A stretch of DNA of 64,000 nt from an uncultured Lachnospiraceae bacterium (GTDB taxonomy: Bacteria > Bacillota > Clostridia > Lachnospirales > Lachnospiraceae): NCBI GenBank assembly GCA_947623805.1, contig CANQHZ010000005.1, forward strand, positions 1 to 64,000. Reading direction: 5' to 3'. Below, piece after piece: positions 42,737 through 51,858 of this stretch (its first letter is position 1; each line of letters starts with the position of its first letter). A program made the position numbers and the translations under genes. The notes under the pieces were generated by a model that saw only the letters and a list, made by a program, of their open reading frames with translations, searched no databases and was not told the DNA's origin.

Positions 42737-44137
42737 TTGATGAAACGTTTAGAGGCGGCAAAGAGGACAATTATATTACAGATGTCGTTGATTGGGCTGC
42801 TTTTTCATACTGCCGCCTATGTCTATGTGTGGATAAATGTTTACAATGATATCATGCAGCTGCACATGTGGAGAAGCTTTCATAGAAACGGTTTTGTGCT
42901 GCTTGCCGTGGTATATTTCCTGCTCCTTTTGTTTTTTATGGGGACATATGGGGGCTTGCGTATCGGATATCTGAAAGCGATGGATGTTTTCTTTTCGCAA
43001 GTTATTTCGCTTGCGTTTGTAAATGCTATATCTTATTTTCAGATAGCGCTTTTGTCGCTCGGGTTTGTGACCGCATATCCGCTTGTGCTGATGTTTTTGG
43101 CTCAGATAGCGATTTCCGCTGTTTGGATTTTTATAAGCAACAGGCTCTATCAGCAGTTTTTCCCTCCCAAAAAACTTCTCCTTATAAACGGTGACAGACC
43201 GATAGAGGATATATTAAGAAAATTTGCCACGCGCAAGGACAAGTACAGTATAATACGCTGCATGCGTGAGGATGAGGGCAGGGAGGCACTGGAAAAAGAA
43301 ATTGTCAAGGGCTATGACGGAGTGGTGCTGTGGGATATAAATACAAAGCTTAGGAACAGGCTTTTGAAATTCTGTTACAGCAAAAGCATAAGAATTTATA
43401 TGATGCCCAAGATACCGGATATAATGATTCAAGGCGCCGACCAACTTCATCTGTTTGACACGCCTATACTTTTGACAAGGGAATATTCAATGACTATCGA
43501 GCAGAGGGTGGTGAAACGGGCCATTGATATTGTGTGCTCTGTGATATTGATTGTGGTGACTTCGCCTATCATGCTGATAACGGCTGTGATTATCAAGCTG
43601 TATGATAAGGGACCTGTGCTTTATAAGCAGGTGAGATGTACCCGCGATATGAAAGAGTTCAAAATCCTTAAATTCAGAAGCATGAGGACGGATGCCGAAA
43701 AGGACGGCGTAGCAAGGCTTGCATCAAAAAATGACGACCGTATCACTCCGATAGGCAGGTTCATACGAAAAGTAAGGATTGATGAGCTGCCGCAGCTCTT
43801 TAATATTTTAAAAGGTGAGATGTCATTTATCGGGCCTAGGCCGGAAAGACCTGAGATTATAAAGCAGTATCAGGAGGATATGCCTGAATTTGTGTTTAGG
43901 ACAAAGGTTAAGGCTGGGCTTGCGGGATATGCCCAGGTATACGGTAAATACAATACCACTCCTTACGATAAGCTGAAGCTTGACCTTTTTTATATTGAAA
44001 ATTATAGCGTGTGGCTTGATATAAGGCTTATGCTGCTGACATTCAAAATTCTTTTTCAGGCGGAGAGTACAGAGGGAATAGATGAAAACCAGATAACTGC
44101 GATTAGAAACAGTGAGAAGTTTGAAGAAAATCATTAA
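42737..44137 (+). CDS. Polyprenyl glycosylphosphotransferase (initiating sugar transferase)
   Basis: KRAIDIVCSVILIVVTSPIMLITAVIIKLYDKGPVLYKQVR...KILKFRSMRTDAE; RKVRIDELPQLFNILKGEMSFIGPRPER. Confidence 0.94.
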   Translation: MMKRLEAAKRTIILQMSLIGLLFHTAAYVYVWINVYNDIMQLHMWRSFHRNGFVLLAVVYFLLLLFFMGTYGGLRIGYLKAMDVFFSQVISLAFVNAISYFQIALLSLGFVTAYPLVLMFLAQIAISAVWIFISNRLYQQFFPPKKLLLINGDRPIEDILRKFATRKDKYSIIRCMREDEGREALEKEIVKGYDGVVLWDINTKLRNRLLKFCYSKSIRIYMMPKIPDIMIQGADQLHLFDTPILLTREYSMTIEQRVVKRAIDIVCSVILIVVTSPIMLITAVIIKLYDKGPVLYKQVRCTRDMKEFKILKFRSMRTDAEKDGVARLASKNDDRITPIGRFIRKVRIDELPQLFNILKGEMSFIGPRPERPEIIKQYQEDMPEFVFRTKVKAGLAGYAQVYGKYNTTPYDKLKLDLFYIENYSVWLDIRLMLLTFKILFQAESTEGIDENQITAIRNSEKFEENH

Positions 44138-44183
44138 AACTATTGATTGGAGTGTCCTTTTAAGCGGGCATGGGGTATAAAAA

Positions 44184-45215
44184 ATGATTGATAAGGCAAT
44201 ACGGCACGAGGGAATAGACAGCAGGGCGTTGCTTACCTGCTTTATAAAGCGTCTGCCGCTTATGCTGACGCTGGCTGTGACCGGTGCCGTGGCAGGCAGC
44301 GGTCTTAATTTGATTTTAGCCTTTATTGATTTGTCATCACCGCTGTATGTGTCAGAGACGGAATATTACATTGACTTCGCGGACGGAAGGTATGAGGCGA
44401 GGGACTATTACAATGCTTTTACATGGAATGATGTCATTGTGACGGACAAGCTTATACTTGGCAATGTGATGGACATGCTCGGCGAAGGGTATGACAGGGA
44501 AAAAGTTAAAAGTATGGTATCTGCCGCTATATTATCCGATGTGCGTTATCTGACTGTCACTGTCAAAGGCGAAAACGCTGAAACGGTAGATAAAGTGCAA
44601 AAGGCTTTTCGGGTGTCGCTCGAACATTTTGGCACGATGATGGACGAGTTTGACAGTATTTATCTGATAGATGACTCGGGAATAAAAAAAGAGCAGGCAA
44701 GATTTTTTTACTGGCGGGCTGCTGTGCTTGGGGCGTTGGTGCTTTTGGGCTGTGGTGTATTTGGAGTGGTGTTTAGATTTTGCCTGGGCGATTGCATATA
44801 TACTAAGGAGGATATACGAAGATATTTCGGATTGCCAGCATACGGACTTCTTTATTCAGACAAAAATAATGCGGACGGGCGGCAGGAAAAAATGCTTGCC
44901 GAGGCGCTTATGAGTGTGTCGGAGGAGAATGAAAGGCTGATATTTGCGGATGCCTTGGATAATAGGATTGTGGGTGAATTTATAAGGAAGCTGGGAGAGC
45001 TTAAAATACTGGACAGCAAAGTTTGTATGGAGGCGTTGGACAGGACAAGAGATGTCGCGAAGCATGAGGTAATATTTGTCATTCCGTTTGGAGTGCCATG
45101 CAGGCAGCGTGTTGCGGACGAAATAAATCAGCTTGAGCTGCTTGGCTGCAAGGTTAAGGGAGCTGTGCTTGCCGAGGCGGACAAGGGCTGGATGAGATTG
45201 TATTTTGGGAGGTAG
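44184..45215 (+). CDS. Wzz-like polysaccharide co-polymerase with degenerate cytoplasmic domain
   Basis: Two TMs flanking an extracytoplasmic domain; C-terminal BY-kinase-like tail without a Walker A motif. Confidence 0.65.
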   Translation: MIDKAIRHEGIDSRALLTCFIKRLPLMLTLAVTGAVAGSGLNLILAFIDLSSPLYVSETEYYIDFADGRYEARDYYNAFTWNDVIVTDKLILGNVMDMLGEGYDREKVKSMVSAAILSDVRYLTVTVKGENAETVDKVQKAFRVSLEHFGTMMDEFDSIYLIDDSGIKKEQARFFYWRAAVLGALVLLGCGVFGVVFRFCLGDCIYTKEDIRRYFGLPAYGLLYSDKNNADGRQEKMLAEALMSVSEENERLIFADALDNRIVGEFIRKLGELKILDSKVCMEALDRTRDVAKHEVIFVIPFGVPCRQRVADEINQLELLGCKVKGAVLAEADKGWMRLYFGR

Positions 45216-45219
45216 GTTG

Positions 45220-46017
45220 ATGAGATTACAGGTATTGATATCGGCTGTGAATGAGGATATTTTTACATTGGCGGAGCGTATGGGACTTGAAAGCGACGCG
45301 ATAATAATTAACCAGACCGAGCATTTTGGCTACAGGGAGTATGAGCGAAGCTGCAAGACGGGCAGAAAGCAGGTCAAGTGTTACAGCTTTGACGAAAGAG
45401 GCGTGGGACTTAGCAGGAATAATGCGCTTATGCGGGCGAGCGGGGACATCGTGCTCTTTGCCGATGAGGATATAGTGTACAACAGCGGATATGAGGAAAA
45501 AGTCTTAAACCAGTTTAAGGAGCATCCGGAGGCGGATTTTCTGCTGTTTAATATGCGGGTTGCCGACAGCCGCGCTACATACTATACGAGGAGATACCAT
45601 AGGGTTCATATCTGGAATGCGGGGCGTTACCCGACGTATTCTTTTGCCGTGAAACGTGAAAAACTGGAGGCGGCAAATATCACGTTTTCATTGCTGTTTG
45701 GAGGCGGCGCAAAATACAGCAACGGAGAAGACAGTCTGTTTTTAAGGGATTGCCTAAGCCACGGACTAAAGGTGTATGCTGTACCCGTTGAGCTTGGATA
45801 TGAACGGGAGAGAGAATCGACATGGTTCAACGGCTATACAGAGAAATTTTTTATCGACAGGGGAGTGCTTTATCATTTCCTTTATGGCAGGCTCGCCTAT
45901 CCTATGGCGATGAGGTTTATAGCCGCTCATGGAAAAGAAATGTGTGTGGAGATACCTCAAAAGGCAGCTCTGCGTCTGATGAAAAAGGGTATTGAATCGG
46001 TAAAGCAGTTTAAATAG
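45220..46017 (+). CDS. Glycosyltransferase family 2-like protein
   Basis: GVGLSRNNALMRASGDIVLFADEDIVYNSGYEEKVL; start ATG preferred over 45205. Confidence 0.8.
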   Translation: MRLQVLISAVNEDIFTLAERMGLESDAIIINQTEHFGYREYERSCKTGRKQVKCYSFDERGVGLSRNNALMRASGDIVLFADEDIVYNSGYEEKVLNQFKEHPEADFLLFNMRVADSRATYYTRRYHRVHIWNAGRYPTYSFAVKREKLEAANITFSLLFGGGAKYSNGEDSLFLRDCLSHGLKVYAVPVELGYERERESTWFNGYTEKFFIDRGVLYHFLYGRLAYPMAMRFIAAHGKEMCVEIPQKAALRLMKKGIESVKQFK

Positions 46018-46031
46018 GAGGATAATGCGCG

Positions 46032-47180
46032 TTGGGCAGAGCGTTGTCTATAATCTTTTATCTGATGATTGCGATAGTGACATGCGTTATGGCGCTGCAA
46101 GTCGGCACGAAAACCGAGTATAGCTTTGTAAACGGCAGGCGTACCAGGGAAAGTTTATGCGCCCGACTGTTCTTAGGCGGTATATTTACGGTACTGTTTG
46201 TTTGCTCAGCGCTTAGGTTTGGAATAGGAAACGATTACGGTCAGTATACGCAGACGGCGCATGAGGCTTACGTGGGCGGATATGTCGTCACGGAGACAGG
46301 TTTTAATGTATTGGTAAGGCTTATATACGGTCTTGTCGGGTTTGAGTGCTATGAGCTTGTGTTTGCCGTGTTTGCGTTTGCCACGATATATATTTTTCTA
46401 AAGGCGATGTACCGCCAAAGTGTTTCGTTTGGACAGTCATTTTTCCTGTTTATGACGCTTGGGTTTTATTTTCAGACTTATAATACAGTCAGGTATTATT
46501 TGGCGCTTGCCATTGCGCTGTATTCGATGAGATATGTGCTTGAGCGCGACTGGATAAAATTTGTGTTTGTGATTGTGCTGGCTTCTTTTTTTCACAAGTC
46601 TGTGTTGCTGGTGCTGCCAGTTTATTGGCTGGCATCGTTTGAGTGGAAAAGGATTTATATAATAATAGGCGCTATTTTAAGTGCGGTATGTTTTGCCTGC
46701 AAAGATATTGTGTTAAAGCTTGCGATTGCGCTTTATCCGTCGTATAAAAGCGGGGTTTACTTTGGGGATTCCGTGAATATAATAAGCGTGTTTAGGATAG
46801 CCGCCGTAATTGGCTTTTATTTTTGGTTTATGAAATATTCCAAGGATAAGCTTAAGCGGGACGGGGCAGAAACGGTAAAGAGAGAGCTGTACTTTTATGG
46901 GCAGCTGAATATTCTTGCATTTGCTGTGTGTACATTTTTTTATTTTCTGCCTGTGGTGACAAGGATTGCGTATTATTTTAGTGTTTCGCAGCTTTTGATG
47001 ATACCGCTGATAATAAGCCTGATTGATGATGAGACGCTGAGAAGAAAGATTAAGGTTGTCATAGCCGTGATATGTGTAATGTATTTTGCGGTATTTTTGT
47101 TTCAGGCGCATGGAGATGGAATAGGGCTGCTTCCTTATAGGAGCTGGCTGTTTACTACAGAGAGGTATACTTATAATTGA
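46032..47180 (+). CDS. EpsG/Wzy family polysaccharide polymerase
   Basis: Polytopic; LRFGIGNDYGQYTQTAHEA; FHKSVLLVLPVYWLA. Confidence 0.85.
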   Translation: MGRALSIIFYLMIAIVTCVMALQVGTKTEYSFVNGRRTRESLCARLFLGGIFTVLFVCSALRFGIGNDYGQYTQTAHEAYVGGYVVTETGFNVLVRLIYGLVGFECYELVFAVFAFATIYIFLKAMYRQSVSFGQSFFLFMTLGFYFQTYNTVRYYLALAIALYSMRYVLERDWIKFVFVIVLASFFHKSVLLVLPVYWLASFEWKRIYIIIGAILSAVCFACKDIVLKLAIALYPSYKSGVYFGDSVNIISVFRIAAVIGFYFWFMKYSKDKLKRDGAETVKRELYFYGQLNILAFAVCTFFYFLPVVTRIAYYFSVSQLLMIPLIISLIDDETLRRKIKVVIAVICVMYFAVFLFQAHGDGIGLLPYRSWLFTTERYTYN

Positions 47181-47207
47181 GGCGTTAAGGCGGCATGGGG
47201 GATTATC

Positions 47208-48077
47208 ATGGATTATCCGGTTGTTTATAGTATTATAATTGTGTGTCTTGATGCGGGCGACAGGCTGATAAGCACTGTGGAGAGCGTGCTTGCTCAAGAG
47301 TATGGGGGATATGAGATAATTGTCAAGGACGGCGGCTCAAGGGACGGTTCTGTGGATAGGCTTAGAGAGAAGTGTTCTGACGGGAGACTTCATATATATG
47401 TCCGGAAAGATAAGGGCATATATGACGCTATGAATGAGGCTGTGAAACTTGCAGCCGGAGAGTATATTTTGTTTCTCAATGCGGGTGATAGCTTGTATGA
47501 CAGGACAGTATTAGATAAAATAACACATGAAATATATACAGATAGCGAGAATACAGAAAAAATAACAGGTTCTATTTACACGGCAGCGGACAAAAATAAA
47601 AAAACTCCCGATATTGTATACGGGAATATGTATCACAAAGCGCTTGAGACTGTGATTTATTCAGCTCCGCAGATTAATGATTTCACATGTTATAGAAATG
47701 TACCATGCCATCAGACCTGTTTTTATCGCAGGGAAATGTTTGAGGAGAGAGGATATAATACGGATTATAATGTGAGGGCGGATTACGAGCATTTTTTGTG
47801 GTGCTACTATAAGAAAAAGGCAGAGACAGCCTATGTGCCTGTCATAGTTGCGGCATATGAGGGCGGCGGCTATTCGGAGACTGAACAGAATAAGAAACTT
47901 TCTGCCGCGCAGCATAGAGAGATAACGGTTAAGTATATGGGCAGGGGCAAGGTATTTAAGTATAGGATGATAATGCTGCTCACATTATCGCCGTTGAGGA
48001 GTGCCATGGCTCAGAGCAGATATTTTTCCGGAGTGTATAATAAGATTAAAACATTTATATATAAGCTAAAAAAATAA
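47208..48077 (+). CDS. GT2 glycosyltransferase (WcaA-like)
   Basis: YSIIIVCLDAGDRLISTVESVLAQEYGGYEIIVKDGGSRDGS; DKGIYDAMNEAVKLAAGEYILFLNAGD. Confidence 0.9.
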   Translation: MDYPVVYSIIIVCLDAGDRLISTVESVLAQEYGGYEIIVKDGGSRDGSVDRLREKCSDGRLHIYVRKDKGIYDAMNEAVKLAAGEYILFLNAGDSLYDRTVLDKITHEIYTDSENTEKITGSIYTAADKNKKTPDIVYGNMYHKALETVIYSAPQINDFTCYRNVPCHQTCFYRREMFEERGYNTDYNVRADYEHFLWCYYKKKAETAYVPVIVAAYEGGGYSETEQNKKLSAAQHREITVKYMGRGKVFKYRMIMLLTLSPLRSAMAQSRYFSGVYNKIKTFIYKLKK

Positions 48078-48144
48078 TTGTGGGCGGCTTGAACGGACTT
48101 TCGCAGATGCTTAAAAGTAGAATATGTTGAAATGGGGAATGTAA

Positions 48145-49458
48145 ATGAAAATTTTGTGGTTATGCAACATTATGCTGCCTTTTATCGCAAAGAGCTTGGG
48201 ACAGAAGATAGTCGTAAAAGAAGGATGGATTTCAGGTCTTGCCGATAAAATGTACGAAAATAAAGAGCAAAATAACATAACACTAGCTATCTGCTTCCCG
48301 ACAGACAGACCGCTTGACGCCCTGAAAGGAGATAAGGCCCTTTTTGTGAAGGGAAAGGCGGACGGCATTGATTACTATGTTTTTAAGGAGGATACGGTAC
48401 ATCCTGAAAACTATGATGTTGAGCTTGAAAGGCGTCTTGATGCCGTGATAAAGGATTTCATACCGGATGTTATACATATATTTGGTACGGAATATCCTCA
48501 TACCCTTGCGTGTGTCAGGGCGTTTAACCGGCATGACAGGACGCTTATAGGCATCCAGGGGCTTTGCAGTGCGATAGCGGACGTGTATATGGCAGATTTG
48601 CCGTATGAGGCGCAAAAGAAAAAGACATTTAGGGACATACTAAAGAAAGACGGGCTCTTTGAACAGCAGGCTAAGTTCAGAAAGCGCGGCGAATATGAAA
48701 AGGAGGCGCTTTCGCTTGTCGGAAATGTGACGGGCAGGACGGATTTTGACAGGGAGATGACAAAAAAGCTTGCGCCGAACGCGAAATATTATTTTATGAA
48801 TGAAACACTGCGGGCTGAATTTTATGCGGAATCATGGAATATAGACCAGATTGAACATCACTCGTTATTTTTGAGTCAGGGCAATTATCCGATAAAGGGG
48901 CTCCATTATGTGCTCGACATTTTGCCCGATATTATTGAGGAGTACGAGGATACCATGCTTTATGTCGCGGGCGATATAATCACGGCAAATGACAGCCTGA
49001 AAGATAAGATTAAGCTTTCCGGTTATGGCAAATATCTGCTTGGACAAATCAAGCGCAATAAGCTCGAAAAGCATGTCAGGTTTACGGGACGGTTAAATGC
49101 TGACAAAATGTGCGCGAGAATGTTAAAATCACATGTTTTCTTATGCCCGTCGGCTATAGAAAATTCGCCAAATTCCGTGGGCGAGGCGATGCTTTTGGGT
49201 GTGCCGACAGTTGCGGCGGACGTGGGTGGCATACACAATCTGCTGGCAAACCGCAGGGACGGCATACTGTATCGCGCCAACAAGCCTGTGGAGCTGGAGG
49301 AGGCGATTTTGCGCATATTTGAGGATGATAAGCTTGCAATGTCGATGTCGTCAAACGCCAGGGAGCACGCGCTCGGCACGCATGATGCGGAGAAAAATTA
49401 CAGGAGGCTGCTGGAGATTTACAATGAAATTCTCACGGGCAGGAGCAGCGATGAATAA
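48145..49458 (+). CDS. GT4 family glycosyltransferase
   Basis: VRFTGRLNADKMCARMLKSHVFLCPSAIENSPNSVGEAMLLGVPTVAADVGGI. Confidence 0.9.
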   Translation: MKILWLCNIMLPFIAKSLGQKIVVKEGWISGLADKMYENKEQNNITLAICFPTDRPLDALKGDKALFVKGKADGIDYYVFKEDTVHPENYDVELERRLDAVIKDFIPDVIHIFGTEYPHTLACVRAFNRHDRTLIGIQGLCSAIADVYMADLPYEAQKKKTFRDILKKDGLFEQQAKFRKRGEYEKEALSLVGNVTGRTDFDREMTKKLAPNAKYYFMNETLRAEFYAESWNIDQIEHHSLFLSQGNYPIKGLHYVLDILPDIIEEYEDTMLYVAGDIITANDSLKDKIKLSGYGKYLLGQIKRNKLEKHVRFTGRLNADKMCARMLKSHVFLCPSAIENSPNSVGEAMLLGVPTVAADVGGIHNLLANRRDGILYRANKPVELEEAILRIFEDDKLAMSMSSNAREHALGTHDAEKNYRRLLEIYNEILTGRSSDE

Positions 49459-50662
49459 GGGCTTTAAATTAACGATAGTGTCAAATTATATAAATCATCA
49501 CCAGATACCTATGTCAAACGAGCTTTACAAAATGCTTGGCGAAGACTTTGCGTTTGTTCAGATATACGAGATGGAGGAGGACAGGGTAAAGATGGGATGG
49601 GGGAGTGAGGTCAGTGATATCCCTTATCTGAGGCTTTATCAAAAGGACGAAAAGACGTGCAGAGAGCTGATTATGGATAGTGACATCGTGGTGTTTGGCG
49701 GAGTGGAGGACGAGAGCTATATCAAGCCGCGACTGAACGCCGGGAAGATAGTGATACGCGCAAGTGAGAGGCTTTATCGCGAGGGTCAATGGAAATCAAT
49801 ATCGCCGCGCGGCAGAAAAAAGAAGTATGAGGACCACACGCAGTATGCCGGCGCGCAGGTGTATCTGCTCTGCCATGGGGCGTATGTGGCATCGGATTTT
49901 AATATAGTAAAAGCATATCCGAATAAAAAATATGTGTGGGGATATTTCCCCGAGGTATACTCGTATAATCTTGACGAGCTGTTTTTGAAAAAGCGCCATG
50001 TTGATGATGGCGGTAATGCGCAGGTACGGCTTTTGTGGGCGGGAAGATTTTTGAAACTAAAACACCCCGAATACGCGCTTAATGTGGCAAGATATTTAAA
50101 GAAAAAGGGCATATGTTTTCATTTGGACATGGTGGGAGGCGGAGAGCTTGAAAACAGGCTTTTGGAGCTTTCTGAAAGGTATGGATTGTCAGACAGCGTC
50201 ACTTTCCATGGTTTCAAGCCGCCAAGCGAGGTAAGGCGCTTTATGGAAAATGCCGATATTTTTCTTTTTACGAGCAATTATCTTGAAGGCTGGGGGGCAG
50301 TGCTTAATGAGGCTATGAACAGCGCATGCGCGGTTGTCGCGGGACACGGGATAGGAGCAGTGCCGTTTTTGGTAAGGCACGGGCAGAACGGATTTGTGTA
50401 CAGGACCGGAAATTTTATCGAGTTTAGGCGGCAGGTGGTTGAACTTTGCAAAGATGAGGAACTACGGCGCAGACTGGGCGCCGATGCCTACAATACTATA
50501 ATTAGAGAGTGGACACCGTGCGAAGCTGCGAAGCGGCTTTATAACTTTTGTGAGGGACTTTTGGCGGGAGAGCTCAGGGTGCAAAAAAGCGGTCCGCTAA
50601 GCCCGGCGCCGATAATTGCTCCGTGGAAAGGTTATGAGTATACAAGAAATTTGCTGGTCTAA
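49451..50662 (+). CDS. GT4 family glycosyltransferase
   Basis: LLWAGRFLKLKHPEYALNVARYL; ADIFLFTSNYLEGWGAVLNEAMNSACAVVAGHGIGAVPFLV. Supplied ORF extends to 49199 over the previous gene. Confidence 0.9.
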   Translation: MNKGFKLTIVSNYINHHQIPMSNELYKMLGEDFAFVQIYEMEEDRVKMGWGSEVSDIPYLRLYQKDEKTCRELIMDSDIVVFGGVEDESYIKPRLNAGKIVIRASERLYREGQWKSISPRGRKKKYEDHTQYAGAQVYLLCHGAYVASDFNIVKAYPNKKYVWGYFPEVYSYNLDELFLKKRHVDDGGNAQVRLLWAGRFLKLKHPEYALNVARYLKKKGICFHLDMVGGGELENRLLELSERYGLSDSVTFHGFKPPSEVRRFMENADIFLFTSNYLEGWGAVLNEAMNSACAVVAGHGIGAVPFLVRHGQNGFVYRTGNFIEFRRQVVELCKDEELRRRLGADAYNTIIREWTPCEAAKRLYNFCEGLLAGELRVQKSGPLSPAPIIAPWKGYEYTRNLLV

Positions 50663-50717
50663 TATCATTTCTGGCAATAGCGGTTATCAGTTGTCAGTGA
50701 AAGGATAAGTAATTACA

Positions 50718-51824
50718 ATGAGAACAAAAAGATTAAAGACTAAAAGCAGGATATATGTATGCCACACATTTTATCATGTGTATGTGTCGATTTTAAAGGA
50801 AATGAAGCTTATGCGAGAGACGGCGCCTGCGGAGTTTAGAAAGGCGGATATTGCGCTTAGCTCTATTTCAACGGACTTTGAAAAGCTTGGAGAGCGGATA
50901 GAGAGGTCGGGAATTTTTGGCGAAGTTTATGCGCTTGATGAAAAGCGCGAGGAATTTTTTCCGCAGCTTGCAAAGTATAGGAAAAATTATGGCAATATTT
51001 TAAGGCATATGGTAAATCGCATTATTTTCACCAAGATGATTGCTAAATGCGAGGAGCCTTATATGGCTCAGATTGATTTTAAGGCGTATGAGGACATATA
51101 TGTGTTCTGTGACAGCGACCCGATTGGCTATTACCTTAACTATAAGCATATATATTATCATGCGGTTGAGGATGGGCTGGATTGCCTTAGAAATCAAGAT
51201 GACGCCTATGCGGACAATTATGGGCATATCAAACTGAAACTGCTTTTTTCACGTCTAAATTTGATATTTATTACAAACGGCTGGGGAAAATACTGTATTG
51301 ATATGGAACTGAACGACAGAAGCACGGTCTACATGGATTGTCCGAGGCTTGTCGAAGTGCCGAGAAAGCCGTTGGAGCAGGCGCTTACCTCGGAGCAGAA
51401 AAAGCTTATTATAAAAGTGTTTATCGAGGACGCGGATTATCTGATGGAGCAGCTAAAGTCGAAAGGTGATGGCGGGGAGTGTGCGATTTTTCTCACGGAG
51501 CCGCATCCTGTTGACGAGGAGGCGCGAAAGAGAGTGTGCCTTGATGTGCTTGAAAGATACTGTAAGGGTTACAAGGTGATTATAAAGCCGCACCCGCGGG
51601 ATATGATAGATTATGAAAAGCTCTGTCCTGACGTGGTCGTGCTTAAAGGCAGATTTCCTGTGGAGGTGCTTAATTTTTTCGAGGGACTTCATATAAAACG
51701 CGCGGTTTCAATTGTGACTACGGCGATGAACAATATGGATTTCGTTGAGGAAAAGATTAATCTTGGGGCTTCATTTTGGGATGCATATGAGGACCCCGAA
51801 AAGCATAATTGGGGCTGCCCTTAG
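50718..51824 (+). CDS. GT52/polysialyltransferase-like protein
   Basis: N-terminal RIYVCHTFYHVYVSIL and KVIIKPHPRDMIDYEKL; weak family resemblance. Confidence 0.5.
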   Translation: MRTKRLKTKSRIYVCHTFYHVYVSILKEMKLMRETAPAEFRKADIALSSISTDFEKLGERIERSGIFGEVYALDEKREEFFPQLAKYRKNYGNILRHMVNRIIFTKMIAKCEEPYMAQIDFKAYEDIYVFCDSDPIGYYLNYKHIYYHAVEDGLDCLRNQDDAYADNYGHIKLKLLFSRLNLIFITNGWGKYCIDMELNDRSTVYMDCPRLVEVPRKPLEQALTSEQKKLIIKVFIEDADYLMEQLKSKGDGGECAIFLTEPHPVDEEARKRVCLDVLERYCKGYKVIIKPHPRDMIDYEKLCPDVVVLKGRFPVEVLNFFEGLHIKRAVSIVTTAMNNMDFVEEKINLGASFWDAYEDPEKHNWGCP

Positions 51825-51858
51825 GGGATGCGTAGAAAAACATTGTTGGGAGATTTAT

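Noticed and set aside
49199-49450. N-terminal extension of the second GT4 ORF
   Set aside because: Overlaps the end of the upstream glycosyltransferase; the real start is the ATG at 49451.
51745-51858. N-terminal extension of ABC transporter ORF
   Set aside because: Overlaps the preceding gene; ATG at 51859 gives a normal N-terminus.
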